Of a stretch of 31,004 nucleotides of DNA, positions 8,199 through 21,277 are shown piece after piece (the first letter of the stretch is position 1; each line of letters begins with the position of its first letter). The DNA is from Rhodospirillaceae bacterium CCH5-H10. GTDB lineage: Bacteria > Pseudomonadota > Alphaproteobacteria > Reyranellales > Reyranellaceae. Under the pieces are notes generated by a model. The model was given only the letters and a program-made list of their open reading frames with translations, was not told the DNA's origin and ran no database searches. The DNA is taken from the NCBI GenBank assembly GCA_001557035.1, contig LSKJ01000348.1, positions 1 through 31,004 of the forward strand. Reading direction: 5' to 3'. Made by a program: the position numbers and the translations under genes.

Positions 8199-8880
8199 CG
8201 GCGCGCTTCAGCGCGGCCCGGGCGAGGAGGCGCGTCGAATCGAGCGTCGGTAACGGAGAGTTGCCGTCGTTCATGATCAGCGGGATTTCGGTGCATCCGA
8301 GGATCACGGCGTCGCAACCCTCGGCCTTCATGCGGCTCATCACGCGCTGGTAGGCGGCGATGGCCTGCGGCGTGAACACGCTTTGCACCAGTTCGTCCAT
8401 GATGATGCGATTGGTCTCGTCGCGCTCGGCATCGGTGGGGCGTAGCCACTCGAGCCCCTGCGCCTCGATCTTCTCCGGATAGACCTCGCTGTCGATCAGC
8501 CAACGCGTGCCGGTGATGCCGAGTTTCCGGTAACCGCGCGCCGCGGCTTCGGCGGCGACCACCTCGGCGATGTGCAGCCACGGCAGCGGCGAGCGCGGCA
8601 GCACGTGCGCCATCGCCTGATGGATGGTGTTGTCGGGGCAGATCAGGAAATCCGCACCGGCCCTGGCGAGCTTGTTCGCCGACGACAGCATCAGCTCCGC
8701 CACGCCGGCGCGGTCGCCGCGATCGAGCCGCTCGACATAGTCGGCCAGCGAATGGGTGTGCATCGAGACTTCGGGATGGGCGTGCGGGCCCATCAGTCCC
8801 GCGCCTTCGACGCAGATCGTCTTGTAGCAAAGCGCGGCGCCCTCGGCGGAGCAGGCGACGATCCCGATATGCTGCGGCAT
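8176..8880 (-). CDS. Aspartate/glutamate racemase family protein
   Basis: A cytoplasmic cofactor-independent racemase-fold protein of 234 residues (Asp/Glu/hydantoin racemase superfamily, PF01177). The two catalytic cysteines are seen as Cys81 in FLICPDNTIHQ and Cys196 in VILGCTEIPL, in the order and context expected for a two-base mechanism. RGYRKLGITGTRWLIDSEVY (115-134) is the domain-2 Rossmann-like start. It is closer to YgeA-type amino-acid racemases than to MurI by motif style; the substrate is not determined. ATG 8880 has AAGGG six bases upstream. ATG 8886 would instead give an ATGA overlap with the xerC stop. Either way it is translationally coupled to xerC. Confidence 0.85.
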   Translation of the reverse strand: MPQHIGIVACSAEGAALCYKTICVEGAGLMGPHAHPEVSMHTHSLADYVERLDRGDRAGVAELMLSSANKLARAGADFLICPDNTIHQAMAHVLPRSPLPWLHIAEVVAAEAAARGYRKLGITGTRWLIDSEVYPEKIEAQGLEWLRPTDAERDETNRIIMDELVQSVFTPQAIAAYQRVMSRMKAEGCDAVILGCTEIPLIMNDGNSPLPTLDSTRLLARAALKRAVTAPSGR

Positions 8881-8882
8881 GC

Positions 8883-9815
<933 letters not shown>

Positions 9816-9822
9816 GGCAACG

Positions 9823-10554
9823 TCACTCGGGCAGGTCGAGCCAGGCGCGGATGGTGTTCTCCAGCACCTTCGACAGGAAGAACAGGAGTTCGGTCGACAT
9901 CTCCGGCCCGAACGCCTCGGGATCGCGCGCGCCGAAGCACATGACGCCGTCGGGCGAGCCCGACGAGACCTGCAGGCGCATCAGCACGTCGGACTTCACG
10001 AAGCGCGCGACGTCGCCGAAGAAGGCTTCCTCGCCCACGATGTCGGAGCGCAGGCGGGCATGCTTGTCGGGGCCGATGGCGGCATCGATGGCGCCGGGCG
10101 CCAGCACGTAGACGCCGCGCACCGGCACGCGCTTGGGCGCATCGGCATTGGCCTCGATCGCCATGGTGATGAAGTCGACGTCGAGCAGCTCGGGCAGCTC
10201 GTGCGTGACGACGTGGATCATCTTCTCGAACGTGGTCGCCTGGATGATGCTGATGACCGCAGCCTGGATGCGGTTCTGGACGATCTGGTTCTGCTTGGAA
10301 TTGGCGATGATTTCGGTGCGCTCGACCTTGAGCTTCTCGATCTCGCCGCGCAGGCGCTTCAGGATCGCCTGCTGCATGTCGATGACGCCCGGCCCCTGGA
10401 TCCTCGGCGTGATGCCCATCTCGGCGGCGAGTTCGCCGTTCTTGTCGAAGAAGTCGGGATGGGCCTTGAGATAGGCCACGACGTCGTCGGCGGTGATCAG
10501 CTTCACCTGCCGGCCGGAGCCGTCGGGCGCCGGGATCGTACCGTCATTGCCCAT
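9823..10554 (-). CDS. DUF484 family protein
   Basis: A cytoplasmic protein of 243 residues (PF04340). The conserved opening is ITADDVVAYLKAHPDFF (about 20-36). A heptad-like helix follows, reading QQAILKRLRGEIEKLKVERTE without helix breakers, so probably coiled coil. The GAF-like remainder includes GVMCFGARDPEAFGPEMSTELLFFLSKVLE near the end. The function of the family is not known; its regular position beside xerC suggests a link with recombination or cell division, which is inference. ATG 10554 begins MGNDGTIP, 14 bases after the transaldolase stop. Confidence 0.85.
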   Translation of the reverse strand: MGNDGTIPAPDGSGRQVKLITADDVVAYLKAHPDFFDKNGELAAEMGITPRIQGPGVIDMQQAILKRLRGEIEKLKVERTEIIANSKQNQIVQNRIQAAVISIIQATTFEKMIHVVTHELPELLDVDFITMAIEANADAPKRVPVRGVYVLAPGAIDAAIGPDKHARLRSDIVGEEAFFGDVARFVKSDVLMRLQVSSGSPDGVMCFGARDPEAFGPEMSTELLFFLSKVLENTIRAWLDLPE

Positions 10555-10568
10555 GTGCCCGTCCGGGG

Positions 10569-11225
10569 TCAGAGGATCGACTGGCCGGTCTTGGCCCAAT
10601 CGTCGAGGAAGGCCTTGAGACCGTTGTCCGTCAGCGTGTGCTTGAAGAGCTGGCGCAGCACGTTGGGCGGCAGCGTGCCGACATGGGCGCCGAGCTTGGC
10701 GGCGGCGATCACATGCTGGGTGTGGCGGATCGAGGCCACCAGCACCTCGGTCTTGAAGTGCGGGTACTGGCGATAGATCGTCATGATCTCGCCGATGAGA
10801 TGCATGCCGTCCTGGCCGATATCGTCGAGTCGGCCGACGAACGGCGAAATGAAGGTCGCGCCAGCCTTGGCCGCCAGCAATGCCTGCGCCGCCGAGAAGC
10901 ACAGCGTGACGTTCACCATCGTGCCTTCGGAGGTCAGCACCTTGCAGGTCTTGAGACCGTCCGGTGTCAGCGGCACCTTCACGGTAACGTTCTTGGCCAG
11001 CTTGGCGAGCTTGCGGCCTTCCTCGAGCATCGTCTTGTGGTCGGTCGCGACCGTTTCGGCGCTGACCGGGCCCGGGACGATGGCGCAGATCTCCTTGATG
11101 ACGTCGAGCATCTGGCGGCCCGACTTGGCGATCAGCGAGGGGTTGGTCGTCACGCCGTCGAGCAGGCCGGAGGCCGCGAGATCCTTGATATCGGCGACAT
11201 CGGCGGTATCGACGAAGAACTTCAT
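10569..11225 (-). CDS. tal: Small transaldolase (TalC/Fsa-like subfamily)
   Basis: A cytoplasmic class I aldolase of 218 residues in the short transaldolase/fructose-6-phosphate aldolase subfamily. The opening [16 protein letters not shown], the [10 protein letters not shown] motif (23-32) and the Schiff-base Lys83 in TVKVPLT are diagnostic. The residue that separates the two activities is Phe129 (ISPFVGR). E. coli Fsa has Tyr there, and changing the equivalent Phe of TalB to Tyr is known to create F6P aldolase activity. Phe therefore favours true transaldolase in the pentose phosphate pathway over Fsa, despite the usual 'fsa' label. ATG 11225 has GGGGTAG upstream. The gene leads the minus-strand unit with DUF484 and xerC and is divergent from priA. 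Confidence 0.88.
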   Translation of the reverse strand: MKFFVDTADVADIKDLAASGLLDGVTTNPSLIAKSGRQMLDVIKEICAIVPGPVSAETVATDHKTMLEEGRKLAKLAKNVTVKVPLTPDGLKTCKVLTSEGTMVNVTLCFSAAQALLAAKAGATFISPFVGRLDDIGQDGMHLIGEIMTIYRQYPHFKTEVLVASIRHTQHVIAAAKLGAHVGTLPPNVLRQLFKHTLTDNGLKAFLDDWAKTGQSIL

Positions 11226-11238
11226 ATAAACTACCCCA

Positions 11239-13506
11239 ATGGCCAGTGGTTCGGACTCGCCTGTTGCCACAATTTCTAGCGATTCCCCCTCGGAGCTACA
11301 AGCCAAGGGGGACGCGGCGTCGCGTCTCGAATCGGTGGAAAACACGGTCAAGATCCTGCTGCCGCTGCCGCTGGGCGATGCCTACGACTATCGCGTGCCT
11401 GACGGCATGGCGGTCGTGCCGGGGCATTTCGTCATCGTGCCGCTGGGCAAGCGCGAAACCGTCGGCGTCGTCTGGGGCGAAGGCTCGGGCGACGTCGCGC
11501 CGGAGAAGTTGCGCGACGTGATCGCGGTGCTGCCGGCGCTGCCGATGGCCGACGCGATGCGCCGCTTCGTCGACTGGGTCTCGGCCTACACGCTGATGCC
11601 TGCAGGCGCCGTGCTGCGCATGGCGATGAGCGTCCCGTCGGCGCTCGAAGCGCCCAAGACGGAACTGGTCTATCGCCCGGCGGCGCCGACCGAGGGCACC
11701 GCGCTCAAGCTCACGGCGGCGCGCCGTCGCGTGCTGGAGCAGTTGAAGGACGGGCCGGCGATGGCCGCCGCGGAGCTTGCGCATCTCGCCGGCGTCGGCA
11801 CGTCGGTCGTGAAAGGCATGGCATCGGTCGGGCTGCTGGCGGCCGAGGAGCGCATCGTGCGCCGTTCCTTCCCGCAGCCCGACGGCTTGCATGACGGGCC
11901 GACCTTGTCGGCTGCGCAGAAGATCGCGGCCGACGGCCTGGTCGAGAAGGTGAAGGCACATGCCTTCTCCGCGACGCTGCTCGATGGGGTGCCGGGCGCG
12001 GGCAAGACCGAGGTCTATTTCGAGGCGGTCGCCGCCTGTCTCGCCGCCGGTCGGCAGGTTCTTGTGCTGCTGCCGGAGATCGCGCTGACGGCGCAGTGGC
12101 TCCGGCGCTTCGAGGATCGCTTCGGCGCCTTGCCGTCGCCCTGGCACTCCGGCCTCACCAGCCTTGAACGCCGCGAGACGTGGCGTGGCATCGCCGAGGG
12201 GCGGGTGGGCGTCGTCGTGGGCGCGCGCTCCGCGCTGTTCCTGCCGTTCGCCAATCTCGGCCTCATCGTCGTCGACGAGGAACACGACAGTTCGTTCAAG
12301 CAGGACGAGGGCGTCGTCTACAATGCGCGCGACATGGCGGTAGTGCGCGCACGCCTTGCCTCCGCGCCCATCGTACTGGCATCCGCGACGCCGTCTCTCG
12401 AAAGCGTCGTCAACGTGAAGACCGGTCGCTACGGCGAGGCCCATCTGCCGGGACGTCATGGCGGGCATCAGCTCGCTTCATTGTCCGCGATCGATCTGCG
12501 ACGCGAGGCGCCATCGCGCGGCCGCTGGCTGTCGCCGCCGGTGGTCGAGGCGATGAAGAAGACGCTGGCGGCCGGCGAGCAGACGCTGCTGTACCTCAAT
12601 CGCCGCGGCTATGCGCCGATCACGCTCTGCCGCGCCTGCGGCTCGGGGCTGGAGTGCCCGCAATGCTCGGCCTGGCTGGTCGAGCATCGTTTTCGCCGGA
12701 CGCTGGTCTGTCATCATTGCGGCTACTCGGAACCGCCGGCGCAGACCTGCCGGCATTGCGGTGCGGTCGATCAGTTCGTCGCCTGCGGTCCCGGCGTCGA
12801 ACGGCTGGCCGAGGAGGCGCTGGAGCTTTTTCCCGAGGCGCGGCTGGAACTCTTCACGTCGGACAGCCTGATGAACCGCGACGAGGCGTCGGCCGCGGTC
12901 GAGCGCATGGAGAAGGGCGAGATCGACATATTGATCGGCACGCAGATGGCGGCGAAGGGACATCACTTCCCCAATCTGACGCTGGTCGCGGTGATCGATG
13001 CCGACCTCGGCCTCAACGGCGGTGATCTGCGCGCGGCCGAGCGGACCTTCCAGCTTCTCTATCAGGTGGCGGGCCGCGCCGGCCGCGATGGAAGGCCGGG
13101 CCGGGCGCTGATCCAGACCCACAATCCGGATCATCCGGTGATGCAGGCGCTGGTGTCGGGCGATCGCGACCGGTTCGTCGAGGTCGAGCTGCACGATCGC
13201 TCGATGGCCGGGATGCCGCCCTATGGACGGCTGGCGTCGCTGATCATCTCCGGGCCGGATCCCGTCGCAGTCGACAATGTTTGCGCAGCCCTCGCGCGCC
13301 AGGCGCCGCAGCAGGAGGGCGTCACGATCCTGGGGCCGTCGGTCGCACCGCTGGCGCTGCTGCGCGGCCGGCACCGTCGTCGCTTCCTGCTAAAGGCCGG
13401 CCGCGAGACGGCCGTGCAGCCCCTGCTGCATGCATGGCTGGAGAAGATCGGCCTGCCCGGTTCAGTCCGTCTGCAGGTCGATGTCGACCCGTATTCCTTC
13501 CTTTGA
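11239..13506 (+). CDS. priA: Primosomal protein N' (replication restart helicase PriA)
   Basis: A superfamily 2 DNA helicase of 755 residues that reloads the replisome at stalled forks. The 3'-end-binding domain starts at about 37 ([18 protein letters not shown]). The helicase core has Walker A GVPGAGKT (250-257), the DEEH box (346-349), ASATPSLES (381-389), [12 protein letters not shown] and YQVAGRAGR. Two zinc-binding clusters are complete, with Cys464, 467, 473, 476, 491, 494, 504 and 507. The first roughly 32 residues are polar and not family-like, and the divergent transaldolase starts only 13 bases away. A GTG at 11335 ([10 protein letters not shown]) may therefore be the true start. 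Neither start has a clear Shine-Dalgarno. priA directly upstream of atpH is a common alphaproteobacterial arrangement. Confidence 0.94.
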   Translation: MASGSDSPVATISSDSPSELQAKGDAASRLESVENTVKILLPLPLGDAYDYRVPDGMAVVPGHFVIVPLGKRETVGVVWGEGSGDVAPEKLRDVIAVLPALPMADAMRRFVDWVSAYTLMPAGAVLRMAMSVPSALEAPKTELVYRPAAPTEGTALKLTAARRRVLEQLKDGPAMAAAELAHLAGVGTSVVKGMASVGLLAAEERIVRRSFPQPDGLHDGPTLSAAQKIAADGLVEKVKAHAFSATLLDGVPGAGKTEVYFEAVAACLAAGRQVLVLLPEIALTAQWLRRFEDRFGALPSPWHSGLTSLERRETWRGIAEGRVGVVVGARSALFLPFANLGLIVVDEEHDSSFKQDEGVVYNARDMAVVRARLASAPIVLASATPSLESVVNVKTGRYGEAHLPGRHGGHQLASLSAIDLRREAPSRGRWLSPPVVEAMKKTLAAGEQTLLYLNRRGYAPITLCRACGSGLECPQCSAWLVEHRFRRTLVCHHCGYSEPPAQTCRHCGAVDQFVACGPGVERLAEEALELFPEARLELFTSDSLMNRDEASAAVERMEKGEIDILIGTQMAAKGHHFPNLTLVAVIDADLGLNGGDLRAAERTFQLLYQVAGRAGRDGRPGRALIQTHNPDHPVMQALVSGDRDRFVEVELHDRSMAGMPPYGRLASLIISGPDPVAVDNVCAALARQAPQQEGVTILGPSVAPLALLRGRHRRRFLLKAGRETAVQPLLHAWLEKIGLPGSVRLQVDVDPYSFL
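11273..11301 (-). promoter_or_regulatory. Candidate sigma70 promoter for the transaldolase-DUF484-xerC unit
   Basis: On the minus strand TTGTAG (11301-11296) is followed 17 bases later by TAGAAA (11278-11273), about 48 bases before the transaldolase start. Each hexamer is only a partial match. It lies inside the annotated priA N-terminus, which has bearing on where priA really starts. Confidence 0.28.
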
Positions 13507-13706
13507 GTCCACACACCGGGACCCCCGCGCCGAAAAACCGCTGTAGAACAGTGCTTTGCCGACGTTGCGCCGGGAAATGCAGCATGGTAGCAACGCGCGC
13601 TTTTCCGGGGTGGGGCGGCAAGCGACGCGGGGCGTTCTGCTAGCGAAAAGCGTGTGAATTCAATGGCTTGCCGGCCGTGTTCCGCGGCAGGGGAGAGGCT
13701 CTAGAC

Positions 13707-14261
13707 GTGACCACCGCAACCACCGGCGTTGCCGGACGCTATGCCAGCGCCCTTTTTGAACTCGCGGATAGCGCCAAATCCCTCGATCAGGTGGCGCAGG
13801 ATCTCGCCACCTTTCGCAAGCTGCTCGACGAGAGCGCCGACCTGGCGCGCCTCATTGCCAGCCCGGTCATCGGCCGCGCCCTGCAGGGCAAGGCGCTGCT
13901 CGCGGTGCTCGATGCCGCCGGCATTTCCGGGCTGACCCGCAGCTTCATCGGCACCGTGGCTGCCAACGGCCGCTCGCGCGATCTGCCGGCGATGGCCTCG
14001 GCGTTCCTCGCCGAACTCGCCCGCCGCCGCGGCGAGACGACCGCGACGGTCACCTCGGCCGTTCCGCTTTCCCCCGCCCAGCTGCAGCAGCTCAGCGCCG
14101 CGCTGCGCTCGGTGCTGGCCAGCAACAAGGTTTCCATCGACGCGCGCGTCGAACCCGACATTCTCGGCGGTCTCGTCGTCAAAGTCGGTTCGCGCCTGTT
14201 CGATTCGTCCGTCCGAAGCAAGCTGCAGCGCCTGCAGCTTGCCATGAAGGGAGTTGCCTAA
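13707..14261 (+). CDS. atpH: ATP synthase F1 subunit delta
   Basis: The peripheral-stalk delta subunit (184 residues) links the top of F1 to subunit b. It is recognised by GVAGRYASALFELA near the start and by the C-terminal signature DILGGLVVKVGSRLFDSSVRSKL (about 149-171), which is characteristic of OSCP/delta. The GTG at 13707 is preferred: GAGAGG lies 8 bases upstream, and the 13 preceding in-frame codons from a TTG at 13668 are not conserved. It is the first gene of atpHAGDC. The 200 bases before it, after priA, should contain the operon promoter; the best I can see is TTGCGC (13565) with a weak -10 at 13588, which I do not trust enough to annotate. Confidence 0.93.
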   Translation: MTTATTGVAGRYASALFELADSAKSLDQVAQDLATFRKLLDESADLARLIASPVIGRALQGKALLAVLDAAGISGLTRSFIGTVAANGRSRDLPAMASAFLAELARRRGETTATVTSAVPLSPAQLQQLSAALRSVLASNKVSIDARVEPDILGGLVVKVGSRLFDSSVRSKLQRLQLAMKGVA

Positions 14262-15788
<1,527 letters not shown>

Positions 15789-15803
15789 CGCCCGAAGGTT
15801 TCG

Positions 15804-18162
<2,359 letters not shown>

Positions 18163-18166
18163 GCAG

Positions 18167-18580
18167 ATGGCCAAGGTCTCCTTCCGTCTGGTGATGCCCG
18201 AGCGCGAACTGCTCGCGACCGAGGCCGACATGGTCGTCGTCCCGGGCAGCGAAGGCGACTTCGGCGTCCTGCCGGGGCACGCCCCGCTGATCTCGACCGT
18301 TCGCCCCGGCGTTCTCGAGGTCTATCAGGGCAACAAGGTCCAGCAGCGCTTCCTCGTGGCCGGCGGCTTCGCCGAGGTCACACCGGAGCGTTGCACGGTC
18401 CTGGCCGACGAGGCGGTTCCCTTCGAGCAGGTCACTGTCGCGCAGCTCGACGACCGCGAGCGCTCGGCCCGCAATGACATCACCGACGCCTCTACGCCGG
18501 CCGAGAAGGCCGCTGCCGAGAAGAACCTGGGCATCGCCCAGGATCTGAAGCGCGCGCAGAGCTTCTACGCCAGCCGCTGA
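18167..18580 (+). CDS. atpC: ATP synthase F1 subunit epsilon
   Basis: The epsilon subunit (137 residues) binds gamma and can lock the enzyme against ATP hydrolysis. The N-terminal beta-sandwich has the signature PGSEGDFGVLPGHAPLIS (about 25-42), and the C-terminal helical hairpin runs from about 90 to 137. ATG 18167 lies 4 bases after the atpD stop; codons upstream belong to atpD in another frame. It closes the F1 operon, and a hairpin with terminator features follows at 18622-18648. Confidence 0.94.
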   Translation: MAKVSFRLVMPERELLATEADMVVVPGSEGDFGVLPGHAPLISTVRPGVLEVYQGNKVQQRFLVAGGFAEVTPERCTVLADEAVPFEQVTVAQLDDRERSARNDITDASTPAEKAAAEKNLGIAQDLKRAQSFYASR

Positions 18581-18621
18581 CGCGCGGCGCTCTTCCCGTA
18601 ATTATATTTCAAACCAGTGCA

Positions 18622-18648
18622 CCGGACGGCCATTGAAAGGCCGCCCGG
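18622..18648 (+). terminator. Probable intrinsic terminator of the atpHAGDC operon
   Basis: CCGGACGGCC (18622-18631) pairs with GGCCGCCCGG (18639-18648) around a 7-base loop. The stem is ten positions with one A-C mismatch. It is followed by GTCGCTTTATT, which is only weakly U-rich. It lies 41 bases after the atpC stop and before the separately spaced diiron-protein gene. Confidence 0.5.
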
Positions 18649-18661
18649 ACGTCGCTTTATT
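18633..18661 (+). promoter_or_regulatory. Candidate sigma70 promoter for the ferritin-like gene
   Basis: TTGAAA (18633-18638) lies 17 bases before TTTATT (18656-18661), giving a predicted transcript start about 30 bases before the gene. The -35 box would sit in the loop of the terminator hairpin, so termination and new initiation would share the same bases. Hexamer matches are 5 of 6 and 4 of 6. Confidence 0.33.
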
Positions 18662-18696
18662 ACGCTGGTACGACAACGCGCCGAGGGTGCTCGTTC

Positions 18697-19515
18697 ATGG
18701 GTAACTGGACACTCGAGACGATCGCCTGGGATCGCTTCGATGCGTCGAAGGTCGATCCGGAGATCCTTCGCAACATCAAGGCGGCGGCCCTGGTGGAACG
18801 GAACGGCGGCGACTACGGCATCTATCTCGGCCGCGTGTTCGCCGGCGACGCGCTGTTCATGGACGCCGTCAACCATTGGGTCGTCGAGGAGGTCCAGCAC
18901 GGGCTGGCGCTCGGCCGCTGGGCCCAACTGGCCGACCCGTCCTGGAATTTCGATGCCGCCTTCGAGCGCTTCCGCACCGGCTACAAGCTGCCCCTGCACG
19001 TGACCGAATCGGTGCGGGGCAGCCAGGCCGGCGAAATGATCGCCCGCTGCATCGTCGAGACCGGCACGAGCTCCTACTACAGCGCCCTGAAGGACGCGAC
19101 CGAGGAGCCGGTGCTGAAGCAGATCTGCCAGAAGATCGCGGCCGACGAGTTCCGCCACTACAAGCTTTTCTACGAGCATCTCAACCGCTGCCTGAAGCGC
19201 GACCGGCTGAACCGCTGGGCCCGCCTGCGCATTGGCTGGGGGCGCCTGGCCGAAAGCGAGGACGACGAACTGGCCTATGCCTACTTCGCCGCCAACGAGC
19301 CGGTGGATGCGGTTTACGACCGCAAGCGCAACATGCAGGCCTATGCCCGCCGGGCCTATCCGCTGTACCGGCAGACCCATGTCCAGCGCGCCATCGCGAT
19401 GGTGCTGAAAGCGGTCGGCCTTGAGCCGCAGGGCCGGCTCAACAGCGTCATGACGCGCGCCGGCCTCTGGTTCCTGCGCCGCAACGCCGCCAAGCTCGCC
19501 GCGCAGAACGCTTAA
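18697..19515 (+). CDS. Ferritin-like diiron protein, acyl-ACP-desaturase-like ligand motifs
   Basis: A soluble all-helical protein of 272 residues with a complete set of candidate diiron ligands: Glu34 (ALVERN), Glu64/Glu65 and His68 (VVEEVQHG), Glu121 (IVETGTSS), and Glu151 with His154 (ADEFRHYKLF). The paired E-E-x-x-H and D-E-x-R-H motifs resemble those of soluble acyl-ACP desaturases (the ENRHG and DEKRHE patterns) more than bacterioferritin. A redox enzyme is therefore more likely than an iron store, but the substrate is unknown. GAGGG is upstream of ATG 18697. It follows the atp operon on the same strand across a probable terminator. The C-terminal part (about 200-272) is basic and lacks motifs I know. 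Confidence 0.7.
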   Translation: MGNWTLETIAWDRFDASKVDPEILRNIKAAALVERNGGDYGIYLGRVFAGDALFMDAVNHWVVEEVQHGLALGRWAQLADPSWNFDAAFERFRTGYKLPLHVTESVRGSQAGEMIARCIVETGTSSYYSALKDATEEPVLKQICQKIAADEFRHYKLFYEHLNRCLKRDRLNRWARLRIGWGRLAESEDDELAYAYFAANEPVDAVYDRKRNMQAYARRAYPLYRQTHVQRAIAMVLKAVGLEPQGRLNSVMTRAGLWFLRRNAAKLAAQNA

Positions 19516-19531
19516 GACACAACGGCTTCAT

Positions 19532-19607
19532 TGGAGCGCGCCACTCCAGTGGCGCTCATGCTTTGCTGATCGATGACGCTTGAGCGCCACTGGAGTGGCG
19601 CGCTCCA
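19532..19607. repeat. Nested 27-base inverted repeat (REP-like element or bidirectional terminator)
   Basis: Two arms, 19532-19558 and 19581-19607, are perfect reverse complements over 27 bases, with a 22-base spacer. Each arm is itself a palindrome: GCGCCACT, two central bases, AGTGGCGC. The block fills most of the 107 bases between the convergent ferritin-like and rppH genes and begins 16 bases after the first stop. There is no U-run on either side. The double palindrome in a convergent gap is typical of dispersed extragenic palindromes, but I see no second copy in this window. A transcription stop in both directions is a likely role. Confidence 0.85.
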
Positions 19608-19622
19608 TTGAGGGGCGGCCTG

Positions 19623-20108
19623 TCACGAAATCAGATCGGCGAATTCCGTGAACACCGCGTCGTAGACGGCGCGCTTGAAGGGCACGATCACGGACGAGAG
19701 TTCGCCGGGGGCGATCCAGCGCCAGGCGACGAATTCCTGGTCGTGCGCATGGATGTCGATGTCGGCATCCGTTCCCGTGAAGGCCAGCGCGAACCACTTC
19801 TGCGCCTGCCCGCGCCAGCGTCCCTTCCAGTAGGCGGGCCGCCGCTCCTCCGGCACCTCGTAGGCGATCCATTTGGCGCTCTCGCGTAACAGCAGCGCCT
19901 TGGACGTGCCGACCTCCTCCTGCAGCTCGCGGCAGGCGGCTTCCACGGGCGTCTCGCCCTTGTCGATGCCGCCCTGGGGCATCTGCCACGCATCCGGCTG
20001 GTTGGCGCGGCAGCCGACGAAGACGCGCCGGTCCGGGGCAATCAGCATCATGCCGACGTTGCGGCGATATTCCTCGGGACGGCCGGTCATCATCATCATG
20101 TTCTTCAT
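19623..20108 (-). CDS. rppH: RNA 5' pyrophosphohydrolase (Nudix)
   Basis: A Nudix hydrolase of 161 residues that removes pyrophosphate from 5'-triphosphate RNA to start decay, or cleaves dinucleoside polyphosphates. The sequence around YRRNVGMMLI at the start and WQMPQGGID is typical of RppH. The full Nudix box runs 46-68, with Glu52, Arg60, Glu61, Glu64 and Glu65 all present (GETPVEAACRELQEEVGT). The start MKNMMMMTGR at 20108 overlaps the deacetylase stop by four bases (ATGA), indicating coupled translation. Several adjacent ATG codons make the exact start uncertain by a few residues. It is the last gene of the minus-strand run and faces the inverted repeat. Confidence 0.92.
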   Translation of the reverse strand: MKNMMMMTGRPEEYRRNVGMMLIAPDRRVFVGCRANQPDAWQMPQGGIDKGETPVEAACRELQEEVGTSKALLLRESAKWIAYEVPEERRPAYWKGRWRGQAQKWFALAFTGTDADIDIHAHDQEFVAWRWIAPGELSSVIVPFKRAVYDAVFTEFADLIS

Positions 20109-21256
20109 GGGCGGAGCTGGGCAGGCTGGGTACGCATCCGGTTCAGGCAGGCCTCGCGGCATTCGAAATGGCCGATGATCGGGACCATCGACACGTCCGT
20201 GCGCGCTTCCTGCCCCTTGTACCAGCCGCGCAGAGCGGTGATGGCCTCCTCGTCCGGCTGCGCGACGCCGAATGCATGGCGGGGCGCGCGGTCGGGGGCC
20301 ACCTCGGCAACCCAGCCCGCCAGCCGGTCGAGATTGCCGACGACGCCATCGCCGGCCAGCTTGTAGTCGAGCACGTCGGTGCTGCGCGCATAGCCCACGC
20401 CCAGCTCCTCCGTCAGCCGCTGGATCGAGGCCGGGCCGGGCATCGGGCTGATCTCGATCAGTGCGAGGCCACGGTCGGCGATCTCCTTCACCAGCGGGCG
20501 CAGCACCGCCTCCGCCAGGGCGGGGCGGCCGGGCGCCGCGATGACGAGGCCCACATAGCCTTCGCCTCGCGCCAGGATGGCCCGCAGTCGCTTCAGGTTC
20601 TCCGCCGCATCGGCCGCGGCCTCGATCGGGCGGAGGCCCCGCTCGCCCACGGCCGGGTCGTCCATCGGCAGCATGAGATAGGTTTCGTGACCGAAGGTCC
20701 GCGCCTGCTGGAGCCAGCGCGGCAGGTCGGGCGTGCCCGGCAGGAATGCCAGGCTGACCTCGGGCGGGAGTTCCTCGATCGCCTTGCGCATGGCCGGCTC
20801 GTTGAGGCCGACATTGATCATCAGCAGGCCCAGCCGTGCCGGTGCGCCGGCCGACGGATCGAAGCGCCGCGCGTTGGCGATCCAGGGCATCCAGCCCGAG
20901 GGCGAGATGCGCGGCAGCCGCAGCCCGTCGGCGGTGATCTCGATCATGCCAGCCGATTCCTCGGGTGGCAGCTTGCGGAACCCGAGGGATGGCGCTGGCC
21001 GGACCGGCAGGGGCAGGGCCTGGATGGGCGCAGCTTCGGTCTGTGCAGCCGGCACGGCGGCGGACGCCGAGGCGACCGGTGAGGCCGGCACTGCATCGCC
21101 CACCACCTGGGGCGACTGGCCGTCCAACCTGAATCCGAAGACGATGCCGGCGGAAGCGGCGATCAGCGCGAAGACGAAAAGGTAAGCGGCGGCCAGACCC
21201 CAACGGGCCGGCCGCCGCTTTGCCGTTACGTCGCCGCTTTGGCCGGAGCGGGCCAC
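20105..21256 (-). CDS. Divergent polysaccharide deacetylase family protein
   Basis: A membrane-anchored periplasmic protein of 383 residues (divergent polysaccharide deacetylase, PF04748). The N-terminus is basic (KRRPARW) with one membrane helix at about 19-41. A Pro/Ala-rich linker covers about 48-90. The domain then shows GLLMINVGLN, the PPEVSLAFLPGTPDLPRW motif, HETYLMLPMDDP and GYVGLVIAAPG. The family is found beside ctpA, as here, and is thought to act on envelope polysaccharide; activity has not been settled to my knowledge. The start is a GTG at 21256 with GGGAA upstream, 21 bases after ctpA. Confidence 0.88.
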   Translation of the reverse strand: MARSGQSGDVTAKRRPARWGLAAAYLFVFALIAASAGIVFGFRLDGQSPQVVGDAVPASPVASASAAVPAAQTEAAPIQALPLPVRPAPSLGFRKLPPEESAGMIEITADGLRLPRISPSGWMPWIANARRFDPSAGAPARLGLLMINVGLNEPAMRKAIEELPPEVSLAFLPGTPDLPRWLQQARTFGHETYLMLPMDDPAVGERGLRPIEAAADAAENLKRLRAILARGEGYVGLVIAAPGRPALAEAVLRPLVKEIADRGLALIEISPMPGPASIQRLTEELGVGYARSTDVLDYKLAGDGVVGNLDRLAGWVAEVAPDRAPRHAFGVAQPDEEAITALRGWYKGQEARTDVSMVPIIGHFECREACLNRMRTQPAQLRP

Positions 21257-21277
21257 AGCGTCATTCCCGAAAGGGTC

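Noticed and set aside
13565..13593. Possible atp operon promoter TTGCGC-17-TAGCAA
   Set aside because: The -10 match is poor, and several equally weak pairs exist in the same 200 bases.
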